NCBI GenBank assembly: GCA_002327965.1
Contig: DCVB01000062.1
Coordinates: 1-8,357 of the forward strand
Length of the DNA stretch: 8,357 nt
DNA from: Candidatus Aminicenantes bacterium UBA2199
GTDB taxonomy: Bacteria > Acidobacteriota > Aminicenantia > UBA2199
Direction of reading: 5' to 3'
A program made the translations under genes and the position numbers. Numbering within the stretch: the first letter of the stretch is position 1; each line of letters begins with the position of its first letter. Shown here piece by piece: positions 1 through 4,734 of this stretch. The notes below the pieces were generated by a model, which had not been told where the DNA came from, made no database searches, and saw only the letters and a list, made by a program, of their open reading frames with translations.

Positions 1-3
1 AAC

Positions 4-36
4 TAAGATATTCTTAATAAAAAATAAATAAGATAT
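4..36 (+). repeat. Direct repeat TAAGATAT upstream of the hsp20 promoter
   Basis: TAAGATAT occurs at 4-11 and again at 29-36, 25 bp apart start to start, in very AT-rich DNA that ends at the -35 box. The spacing and position could suit an activator or repressor site, or an AT-rich UP-like element. In DNA this AT-rich, an 8-bp repeat can arise by chance, so a regulatory role is only a guess. No CIRCE-type inverted repeat is visible. Confidence 0.3.
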
Positions 37-37
37 G

Positions 38-68
38 TTGACAGAAAGCAGATTTTATTCTATATAAT
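38..68 (+). promoter_or_regulatory. Sigma70-type promoter for hsp20
   Basis: A perfect -35 box TTGACA (38-43) is followed by overlapping -10 candidates: TATATA at 61-66 (17-bp spacer) and TATAAT at 63-68 (19-bp spacer). Either predicts transcription starting near 73-75, so the ATG at 71 would lie upstream of the transcript. The leader would be about 20 nt and carry the Shine-Dalgarno site used at 95. No sigma32-like heat-shock promoter is evident, so heat control, if any, must come from elsewhere. Confidence 0.8.
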
Positions 69-94
69 TCATGAAAAAATTAAAGGAGGTTACA

Positions 95-541
95 ATGAGA
101 ATAACAAAATGGCAACCTTATTCAGACCTGGTCAATATCGCCGACCGCTGGAATCGCTTCTTCAATGAAGATTTGTTCGACGAATCGGCGAAAAACGGCC
201 TGGTCCCGAGCGCCTGGCGCCCCATGACCGACATTTACGAGAACAAGGACGCGTACGTGTTCAAGGTGGAATTGCCGGGATTCAGGAAGGAGGACATCAA
301 GGTGGAGTTTGCCAACGAGACCCTCACCCTGCGCGGCGAGAGGAAGCAGGAACAGGAGACCAAGGAGGAGAACTGCCATCGCCTCGAGCGCAGCTACGGC
401 ATGTTCGAGCGCTCGTTCGCCATCCCCAAGAACGTCGATCCCAGGAAGATCGACGCTTCGCTCAAGGATGGTGTCCTGGTGCTGACCATTCCCAAGATGG
501 AGGAAGCCAAGACCAAGGCCATTCCCATTTCAGTGAAATAA
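95..541 (+). CDS. Hsp20/alpha-crystallin small heat-shock protein
   Basis: ATP-independent holdase chaperone of the cytoplasm that binds unfolding proteins and keeps them refoldable. The 148-residue product has the usual layout: a variable N-terminal arm (about 1-42), an alpha-crystallin domain (about 43-134) with the typical ELPGF (59-63) and GVLVLTIPK (126-134) segments, and a C-terminal tail with an I-P-I motif (143-145) of the kind that bridges subunits in oligomers. The start at 95 is preferred because AAAGGAGGT (82-90) sits 5 nt upstream of it. The alternative in-frame ATG at 71 precedes both this site and the predicted transcription start. The gene is monocistronic, with its own promoter and terminator. 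Family assignment is secure; the substrates are unknown. Confidence 0.95.
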   Translation: MRITKWQPYSDLVNIADRWNRFFNEDLFDESAKNGLVPSAWRPMTDIYENKDAYVFKVELPGFRKEDIKVEFANETLTLRGERKQEQETKEENCHRLERSYGMFERSFAIPKNVDPRKIDASLKDGVLVLTIPKMEEAKTKAIPISVK

Positions 542-546
542 CGGTC

Positions 547-587
547 AAAAAAAATGGCGGCTTCCATTGAAGCCGCCATTTTTTTTT
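547..587 (+). terminator. Strong intrinsic terminator after hsp20
   Basis: A perfect 12-bp stem AATGGCGGCTTC (553-564) / GAAGCCGCCATT (569-580) with a 4-nt CATT loop is followed by an uninterrupted T tract to 587 and preceded by an A run at 547-554. It starts 5 nt after the hsp20 stop codon. The A and T runs on both sides mean it could also terminate transcription from the opposite strand. Confidence 0.95.
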
Positions 588-588
588 C

Positions 589-616
589 GCAACGCGTAAC
601 GCGTGACGCGTGACAA
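589..616. repeat. Heptamer array, GTNACGC family (copy 1)
   Basis: Four tandem 7-mers in register, best described as GTNACGC with the third base varying (GTAACGC, GTGACGC) and degenerate end units. It begins directly after the hsp20 terminator. The same family recurs at 840-867 and 2658-2685. Confidence 0.8.
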
Positions 617-621
617 GTCAG

Positions 622-663
622 CGAGAGGCTAGGGGCTAGGGTTTAGGGTCTAGGGGTGAGAGG
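622..663. repeat. Heptamer array, CTAGGGG/TTAGGGT family
   Basis: Six consecutive 7-mers in register; the four core units at 629-656 are CTAGGGG, CTAGGGT, TTAGGGT and CTAGGGG, flanked by purine-rich units CGAGAGG and TGAGAGG. No gene or hairpin is seen here. This is the only copy of this family in the window. Confidence 0.75.
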
Positions 664-676
664 GAAGAAGAAATGG

Positions 677-704
677 CAATCGGTGTAAGGCGTGCGGTTT
701 AAGG
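677..704. repeat. Heptamer array, NNTAAGG family (copy 1)
   Basis: The edge heptamer CAATCGG (677-683) is followed in phase by TGTAAGG, CGTGCGG and TTTAAGG, then by the linker TGCCCTCTTCTC. The same edge, array and linker occur in reverse orientation around 2763-2808. Confidence 0.75.
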
Positions 705-720
705 TGCCCTCTTCTCTTCC

Positions 721-755
721 CCGTAAACCGTCAACCGTCTACCGTAAACCGATTA
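721..755. repeat. Heptamer array, CCGTNNA family (copy 1)
   Basis: Five tandem 7-mers: CCGTAAA, CCGTCAA, CCGTCTA, CCGTAAA and the edge unit CCGATTA. The complementary form (TTTACGG, TTGACGG, edge TAATCGG) is found at 2427-2454 and 2686-2706, and a further copy in this orientation at 3699-3726. Confidence 0.85.
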
Positions 756-764
756 CTTTATTTC

Positions 765-829
765 TTGCTGACACTGTAACTTGCCTTGGCTTTCTTTTTG
801 GAAATTGGGATTTGGTGCTTGGAAATTGC
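765..829 (+). repeat. Short copy of the TGACAC + TTGGAAT composite repeat
   Basis: A degenerate stretch around TGCTGACACTG is followed by TTGCCTTGGCTTTC and four 7-mers at 798-825 (TTGGAAA, TTGGGAT, TTGGTGC, TTGGAAA). It matches the first half of the longer composite at 3568-3726 in the same orientation, but has fewer units. It then joins a GTNACGC array through CTCTTCC instead of the CCGTNNA array found in the long copy. Confidence 0.7.
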
Positions 830-839
830 CCTCTTCCGC

Positions 840-867
840 GTCACGCGTTACGCGTTACGCGTCACGA
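840..867. repeat. Heptamer array, GTNACGC family (copy 2)
   Basis: Four 7-mers: GTCACGC, GTTACGC, GTTACGC and GTCACGA. It is nearly identical to the array at 2658-2685, including the final GTCACGA unit. It lies about 25 bp upstream of the ispG -35 box. Confidence 0.85.
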
Positions 868-887
868 AGCTCGAGGCTTCTATCGTG
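863..887. other. Imperfect hairpin just upstream of the ispG promoter
   Basis: GAAGC (866-870) can pair with GCTTC (876-880), and the flanking CAC (863-865) with GTG (885-887), leaving a small bulge. It ends 4 bp before the ispG -35 box and overlaps the last heptamer of the repeat. There is no T tract, so it does not look like a terminator. It could be an operator-like palindrome or chance. Confidence 0.3.
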
Positions 888-891
888 TCAC

Positions 892-920
892 TTGTTACTT
901 TCTTCAGAGATGGATATAAT
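892..920 (+). promoter_or_regulatory. Promoter of ispG, predicting a leaderless mRNA
   Basis: TTGTTA (892-897), a 17-bp spacer and a perfect TATAAT (915-920). Only 6 bp (CCCTGC) separate the -10 box from the ATG at 927, so the predicted +1 is the A of the start codon. This fits the absence of any convincing Shine-Dalgarno site before 927. Confidence 0.75.
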
Positions 921-926
921 CCCTGC

Positions 927-1988
927 ATGAAGCGCGAGATCTTCGTCGGCAAGGTGGGTATCGGCGGCGATCATCCCGTGTCGATCCAGTCGATGACCAA
1001 CACCGATGCCGGCGATATCGAGGGAACACTGCGCCAGATCCGCCGGCTGAAAACGGCCGGCTGCGACATCGTCCGCGTTGCCATCCCCCAAAAGACGGCA
1101 CTGGCCCCTTTCCGGCGCATTGTCGCCCGCTCTCCGCTGCCGGTCATCGCCGACATCCATTTTGATGCCGCGCTGGCGCTGGGCGCCCTGGAGAACGGCG
1201 CCCATGGCGTGCGCATCAATCCCGGCAATATCGGCGGCAGCGAGAAGCTTCAGGCCGTCATTCGCCTGGCCGCGCAGAAAAAAGTCCCCATGCGCATCGG
1301 CGTGAACGCCGGGTCGCTGGAAAAGAAGTACCGCCGCCCGGGGCTGGAGCGGGCCGAGGCCATGGTCGCTTCCCTCCTGGACCGGGTCAAGTTCTTCGAG
1401 GACCAGGGCTTTTTCGACCTGAAGCTTTCCCTGAAATCGCACGATGTGGCCGAAACGGTGGCCGCCAATCGCCTGGCCGACCGCATGTGCGCCTACCCGC
1501 TGCATCTGGGCGTCACCGAAGCCGGTTCCTATTTCGCCGGCAGCATACGTTCCGCCGTGGGCATCGGCAGCCTGCTGCTGGCCGGCATCGGCAATACCAT
1601 CCGCGTCTCCCTGACCGCCGACCCGGTGCGCGAGATCCGCGTGGCGCGCCAGATCCTGGCCAGCGTCAACCTGGGCCGCGACGGCATCGACGTCGTCTCC
1701 TGCCCGACCTGCGCCCGAACCTCGGTGGACCTGATCCCGCTGGTGGAGGAATTCGAGAGCAAGGCGCGCCGCCTGCGCTTCCCGGGCCGCCTGCGCGTGG
1801 CCCTCATGGGTTGCGAGGTCAACGGCCCGGGAGAAGCCGGGGATGCCGATGTCGGAGTGGCGTTCTCCCGCCGGCGTGCCTTTCTATTCCGCAAGGGAAA
1901 AATCGTGGCCCGGGTCGGCGCCGACGAGGCCATCGCGCGCCTCTTGGAACTGATCAGCGAACTGGCAACGGAGGACGGCCGTGGCTGA
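927..1988 (+). CDS. ispG: 4-hydroxy-3-methylbut-2-en-1-yl diphosphate synthase (IspG/GcpE)
   Basis: Cytoplasmic iron-sulfur enzyme of the MEP pathway. It reductively opens the cyclic diphosphate MEcPP to give HMBPP, the precursor of IPP and DMAPP. The 353-residue product carries the N-terminal GIGGDHPVSIQSMTNT signature (11-26) in a TIM-barrel-type domain. The cluster-binding region has C259 and C262 in SCPTCAR, C296 in MGCEVNGPGEA and E303; the spacing from C296 to E303 equals that of the E. coli cluster ligands C305 and E312. An in-frame ATG at 786 would add 47 residues encoded by repeat DNA. The start at 927 is preferred because it matches the family N-terminus and the promoter position. 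The gene overlaps the next one by 8 nt and is probably co-transcribed with it. Confidence 0.97.
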   Translation: MKREIFVGKVGIGGDHPVSIQSMTNTDAGDIEGTLRQIRRLKTAGCDIVRVAIPQKTALAPFRRIVARSPLPVIADIHFDAALALGALENGAHGVRINPGNIGGSEKLQAVIRLAAQKKVPMRIGVNAGSLEKKYRRPGLERAEAMVASLLDRVKFFEDQGFFDLKLSLKSHDVAETVAANRLADRMCAYPLHLGVTEAGSYFAGSIRSAVGIGSLLLAGIGNTIRVSLTADPVREIRVARQILASVNLGRDGIDVVSCPTCARTSVDLIPLVEEFESKARRLRFPGRLRVALMGCEVNGPGEAGDADVGVAFSRRRAFLFRKGKIVARVGADEAIARLLELISELATEDGRG

Positions 1989-2436
1989 CATCGTCGCCTG
2001 CGCCGCCTGCGGCGCCAAGAACCGCGTCCGCCCGGGCATGCGCGGCATCCCGCTGTGCGGACGATGCCGTAAGCCGCTGCCGCCTCCCCGGGACGCCGGG
2101 ATCCGGGTGCTGACCACCGACAGCTTCGAGTCGGCGATCGCCATGAATCCCCAGCCGATGCTGGTCGATTTCTGGGCCTCATGGTGCCAGCCCTGCCGCG
2201 TCATGGCGGACGTCCTGGAGCGCTTCGCGGCGCATCGCGATGACGTCACGCTGGCCAAGGTCGATATCGACGCCGAGCCCGGCCTGGCGTCGCAATACCA
2301 GATCTTCGGCGTGCCCACCCTGATCCTGTTCGTCAAGGGGCGTGAAGTGCACCGCGTGAGCGGTGCCGTGAGCGAAGCGCGGTTGCAGACTGAGCTCAAG
2401 CCATGGCTCAAGCCAAAAAAAGAAGGTAATCGGTAG
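1981..2436 (+). CDS. Thioredoxin with N-terminal zinc ribbon (TrxC/thioredoxin-2 type), CQPC active site
   Basis: Cytoplasmic thiol-disulfide reductase of 151 residues. Residues 1-35 form a zinc ribbon with C7, C10, C26 and C29, as in thioredoxin 2. The thioredoxin fold follows, with the buried acid D63, active site W68-C69-Q70-P71-C72 and the cis-proline segment GVPT (110-113). The usual motif is WCGPC; glutamine in place of glycine is uncommon and could change redox potential or partner choice. Translation starts at GTG 1981, inside ispG, with GGAGG (1970-1974) 6 nt upstream, indicating translational coupling. The oxygen-sensitive cluster of IspG may explain the pairing, but that is inference. 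The last three residues and the TAG stop come from the adjoining repeat, and no terminator hairpin follows. Confidence 0.9.
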   Translation: MADIVACAACGAKNRVRPGMRGIPLCGRCRKPLPPPRDAGIRVLTTDSFESAIAMNPQPMLVDFWASWCQPCRVMADVLERFAAHRDDVTLAKVDIDAEPGLASQYQIFGVPTLILFVKGREVHRVSGAVSEARLQTELKPWLKPKKEGNR

Positions 2437-2584
2437 ACGGTTTACGGCAGACGGTAAGAAAGAGCAATACAAAGACTTAAATTCCAAATTCCAAGCACCA
2501 AATTCCAAATAAATTCCAAGCTCCAAATTCCAATTTCCAAAACGAAAGCCAATGAAAGTGTCAGTGACAGTGTCAGTGTCAGCA
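2427..2584 (-). repeat. Left copy of a ~158-bp composite repeat (inverted partner at 3568-3726)
   Basis: On the plus strand this reads: edge heptamer TAATCGG, three NNNACGG units (2434-2454), a purine linker with AAGAG and CAAT, eight AATTCCA-type heptamers with one 4-nt interruption (2480-2539), the linker ACGAAAGCCAA, and four hexamers GTGTCA/GTGACA (2558-2581). The reverse complement matches 3568-3726 end to end, including the 4-nt interruption, at roughly 88% identity by eye with a single one-base gap. It overlaps the last ten bases of the thioredoxin gene. Confidence 0.85.
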
Positions 2585-2600
2585 TGGCAATACAAAGACA

Positions 2601-2626
2601 AGTGTTAGTGTTAGTGATAGTGTTAG
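2601..2626 (+). repeat. Hexamer array AGTGTT
   Basis: Four hexamers AGTGTT, AGTGTT, AGTGAT and AGTGTT, plus AG. It follows the GTGTCA array after a GCATG-containing spacer. The same order (GTGTCA array, GCATG, spacer, AGTGAT array) occurs at 3409-3478 in the same orientation, so the two arrays form a recurring pair. Confidence 0.7.
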
Positions 2627-2657
2627 AAAGAGATAAGAGCAATTCTTGTTCTTTCGC

Positions 2658-2706
2658 GTCACGCATCACGCGTTACGCGTCACGAAGATCGGTTGACGGT
2701 TTACGG
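2658..2706. repeat. Seven in-phase heptamers joining the GTNACGC and NNNACGG families
   Basis: GTCACGC, ATCACGC, GTTACGC, GTCACGA, then AGATCGG, TTGACGG and TTTACGG run without a break in 7-bp phase (49 bp). Two heptamer families that are separate elsewhere are fused here in register, which argues that they belong to one repeat system. Confidence 0.8.
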
Positions 2707-2722
2707 TGGCTGCCTTTTTTTG

Positions 2723-2808
2723 AAATTGGTTTAAGGTTGAGGGCTCAAGGTTTAAGGCAGGAGAAGAGGGCCACCTTACGCCTTAAACCTTACGCCTTAC
2801 ACCGATTG
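2723..2808. repeat. Opposed NNTAAGG/CCTTACG heptamer arrays with a 12-bp hairpin
   Basis: Five heptamers at 2723-2757 (TTTAAGG type) face five complementary ones at 2774-2808 (CCTTACG, CCTTAAA, ending in edge unit CCGATTG). AAGGTTTAAGGC (2747-2758) pairs perfectly with GCCTTAAACCTT (2780-2791) around a 21-nt loop. It lies downstream of both the thioredoxin gene (plus) and the lipoprotein gene (minus), so it could stabilise RNA 3' ends. There is no adjoining T tract, so intrinsic termination is doubtful. Confidence 0.65.
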
Positions 2809-2842
2809 TAATATCTGTTTCCCTTTGAATTTTTTTCTTTAT

Positions 2843-2863
2843 CCTTACGCCCTAAGCCTTGCG
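2843..2863. repeat. Three CCTTACG-type heptamers
   Basis: CCTTACG, CCCTAAG and CCTTGCG in tandem, ending 12 bp before the lipoprotein stop codon at 2875. It is preceded by T-rich DNA (2829-2841) with no hairpin. It looks like an eroded member of the family at 2774-2808. Confidence 0.6.
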
Positions 2864-2874
2864 CCGAGCTCTTT

Positions 2875-3315
2875 CTAGCGCTCCTGAAACTGCATGTTGG
2901 TCGGGGCTCCGGTGCAGTCATAGCCGGGCTTTGTCCGGGCGTCGGTATATCCCGCCTTGCCCGGGAATTTCGCGATGTAGGTGAAGCCGGCCGAGCTTTT
3001 GGCCTCGGCGGGGACGTCGCAGGAGAAAACATAACTGGTGTTGGCGGTTACGTTGAATTCCTTGGCGGCGCTGCCCTTGCTGTTGGTGATCGTCATGCCG
3101 ATCTTGCCGCTGCCGCCGATGTTCTTTACGTAGCTGTGGAAGCGGAAGCCGTTCGCCAGGACCGTTTCCAAGGGGGATCCGCCGCTGGCACTCTCGATGA
3201 AGTTGGGTTCTTCGCCGTCGTTACCGTTGTTGTCGTCACCCCCTCCGAGGCAGGAGGAAGCATTCAGGATGCCCAGAGCGAGAACCCCGATCAAAAGAAA
3301 GCGTATTGTCTTCAT
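2875..3315 (-). CDS. Small predicted lipoprotein of unknown function
   Basis: No family is recognised. The 146-residue product starts with a signal sequence (M-K-T-I-R, then a hydrophobic stretch to about residue 18) and a lipobox-like NASSC, giving a predicted lipidated Cys22. Ala rather than Leu or Val at -3 makes the box imperfect. An acidic, Gly/Asn-rich linker (about 23-37) leads to a domain of about 105 residues with beta-rich character and two cysteines, C99 and C134, that could form a disulfide. AAGGAGA (3321-3327) lies 5 nt before the ATG and a good promoter lies upstream. It is alone between two inverted copies of a composite repeat. It is probably a surface or periplasmic protein; existence as a gene is well supported, function is unknown. 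Confidence 0.75.
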   Translation of the reverse strand: MKTIRFLLIGVLALGILNASSCLGGGDDNNGNDGEEPNFIESASGGSPLETVLANGFRFHSYVKNIGGSGKIGMTITNSKGSAAKEFNVTANTSYVFSCDVPAEAKSSAGFTYIAKFPGKAGYTDARTKPGYDCTGAPTNMQFQER

Positions 3316-3351
3316 CTTGTTCTCCTTATGCCGGGGGAATGTTTGCAGTCC

Positions 3352-3380
3352 TGTATACTCCCGTTCCTATTCTCTGGCAA
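3352..3380 (-). promoter_or_regulatory. Promoter of the lipoprotein gene
   Basis: Read on the minus strand: TTGCCA (3380-3375), a 17-bp spacer and TATACA (3357-3352). The predicted start is near 3345, giving a leader of about 30 nt that contains the Shine-Dalgarno site. Unlike the ispG promoter, this one leaves room for a normal leader. Confidence 0.7.
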
Positions 3381-3408
3381 TCCAATTCCAATGTCAATAA
3401 CAAAAAAA

Positions 3409-3478
3409 GTGACAGTGTCAGTGTCGGTGTCAGCATGAGGCCTGGCAAGCCATAAGTGGCAGTGATAGTGATAGTGGT
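3409..3478 (+). repeat. Paired hexamer arrays GTGTCA and AGTGAT
   Basis: Four hexamers of GTGTCA type (3409-3432), GCATG, a spacer, then four of AGTGAT type (3455-3478). It parallels 2558-2626 in the same orientation and layout with a different spacer. From 3479 to 3567 I see no gene; the only structure is an 8-bp tandem duplication, CGTTGAAG twice, at 3523-3538. Confidence 0.7.
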
Positions 3479-3567
3479 TGTGAAGAAAAGAATCCAAGCG
3501 AAGATTCCGAACATGGAACAATCGTTGAAGCGTTGAAGCGAAAAACAAGCAATTACTTCAAGGCTCT

Positions 3568-3726
3568 TGCTGACACTGACACCGTCACTGACACTTGCCT
3601 TGGCTTTCGTTTTGGAAATTGGAATTTGGAGCTTGGAATTTGTTTGGAATTTGATGCTTGGGATTTGGAGTTTAGGTCTTCCGATTGCCTCTTTCCGACC
3701 GTCAACCGTAAACCGTCAACCGATTA
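3568..3726 (+). repeat. Right copy of the ~158-bp composite repeat
   Basis: The order is TGACAC hexamers (3571-3594), linker TTGCCTTGGCTTTCG, eight TTGGAAT-type heptamers with a 4-nt interruption (3612-3671), linker with CTCTTTCC, CCGTNNA heptamers (3699-3719) and edge CCGATTA (3720-3726). It is the inverted partner of 2427-2584. Its last three bases are the reverse complement of the TAA stop codon of the dGTPase gene. It fills most of the gap between the lipoprotein promoter and that gene. Confidence 0.85.
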
Positions 3727-4734
3727 CTTCCTGATCCTTTCGTACAGGTTCAGGGCGTAATTGTCGGTCATGCCGGCGATGAAGTCGATGGTACGCCGGG
3801 CCACGCTGTCGCCGACGGGGTAGGGATTGATGAATTTCCCGCTGAAGCGGCTCACATGGGCGTGGATGGCCATGAGCACTTCGCGGATCTCCTGTTTTTC
3901 GACCAGGCGCTCCTCGCGGAAGTAGACATTCTGGAAAAGGAAGGCGCGCAGCTTCAGCAGTTCGGCGAATACCGGCGGCGACATGGCGATCATCTCCAGG
4001 CCGTTCTCCAGCGTTTCTTCGATGACATCGATGACGATGGTGTCGATGCGCCGGTTGTATTTTGTGCCCAGCAGCCGGCGGCTGGATTCGGGCAAATCGG
4101 AGTTGGAGATGATCCCGGCGCGCTTGGCGTCATCAATGTCGTGGTTGACGTAGGCGATCATGTCGGTCAGGCGCACGATCTGTCCCTCCAGGGTGAGCGG
4201 CAGCAGCTTGCGGTCGCGGGGAATGACCTCGCCCTGTCCCTTGGAGTGCTTGAGGATGCCGTCGCGGACCTCGCGGGTCAGGTTCAGCCCCTGCCCGTCG
4301 TTCTCCAGCTTGTCGACCACGCGCAGGCTCTGCTCGTAGTGGCGGAAGCCGCCGGCGCACAGTTTGTCCAGGACCGCCTCGCCGATGTGCCCGAACGGGG
4401 TGTGGCCGAGATCGTGACCCAGGGCGATGGCCTCGGTCAGGTCCTCGTTCAGGTTCAGCGCCCGGGCGATGGTGCGCGCGATCTGGCTCAATTCCAGGGT
4501 GTGGGTCAGGCGCGTGCGGTAATGGTCGCCCTCGGGCGAGATGAATACCTGGGTCTTGTGCTTCAGGCGGCGGAAGGACTTGGAGTGCAGGATGCGGTCG
4601 CGGTCGCGCTGGAACTCGGTGCGCACCGGCGAGGGCTTTTCAGCGCGCTCGCGGCGGGCGTTGGCGCTGCGCGCGGCGCGCGGATGCAGGATGGCATTCT
4701 CACGGGATTCGAGCTCCAGGCGGATGGGCTTCAT
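3724..4734 (-). CDS. dgt: dGTPase-like HD-domain deoxynucleotide triphosphohydrolase
   Basis: Cytoplasmic enzyme that releases tripolyphosphate from dGTP or other dNTPs, so adjusting dNTP pools. The 336-residue protein has the family block FQRDRDRILHSKSFRRLKHKTQVF (41-64) and EGDHYRTRLTHTLE (68-81). The HD metal site is H78, H107-D108 and D191, with H111 and H116 in GHDLGHTPFGH and YVNHDIDDA at 195-203. Length fits the shorter dGTPase-like subfamily. The start is placed at 4734, where ATGA overlaps the stop of the radical SAM gene by 4 nt. No Shine-Dalgarno site is seen, so it probably depends on re-initiation after the upstream gene. An upstream ATG at 4845 lies inside that gene and is unlikely. 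The TAA stop is part of the adjoining repeat. Exact substrate preference cannot be read from sequence. Confidence 0.93.
   Translation of the reverse strand: MKPIRLELESRENAILHPRAARSANARRERAEKPSPVRTEFQRDRDRILHSKSFRRLKHKTQVFISPEGDHYRTRLTHTLELSQIARTIARALNLNEDLTEAIALGHDLGHTPFGHIGEAVLDKLCAGGFRHYEQSLRVVDKLENDGQGLNLTREVRDGILKHSKGQGEVIPRDRKLLPLTLEGQIVRLTDMIAYVNHDIDDAKRAGIISNSDLPESSRRLLGTKYNRRIDTIVIDVIEETLENGLEMIAMSPPVFAELLKLRAFLFQNVYFREERLVEKQEIREVLMAIHAHVSRFSGKFINPYPVGDSVARRTIDFIAGMTDNYALNLYERIRK

Noticed and set aside
71..94. Earlier ATG for hsp20 at 71
   Set aside because: The predicted transcript begins at or after this codon, and the strong Shine-Dalgarno site lies between it and the ATG at 95.
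589..867. CRISPR array
   Set aside because: Units are 6-8 bp, directly tandem and degenerate, with no unique spacers of regular length and no cas genes nearby.
786..926. In-frame N-terminal extension of ispG from the ATG at 786
   Set aside because: It translates repeat DNA, lies upstream of the predicted promoter, and IspG proteins normally begin close to the GIGGDHP region.
2747..2791. Intrinsic terminator between the thioredoxin and lipoprotein genes
   Set aside because: The 12-bp stem is good, but there is a 21-nt loop and no T tract on either strand next to it.
2427..3726. Complete insertion sequence
   Set aside because: No transposase-like frame lies between the inverted repeats and no target-site duplication is evident; the only gene looks like a lipoprotein.
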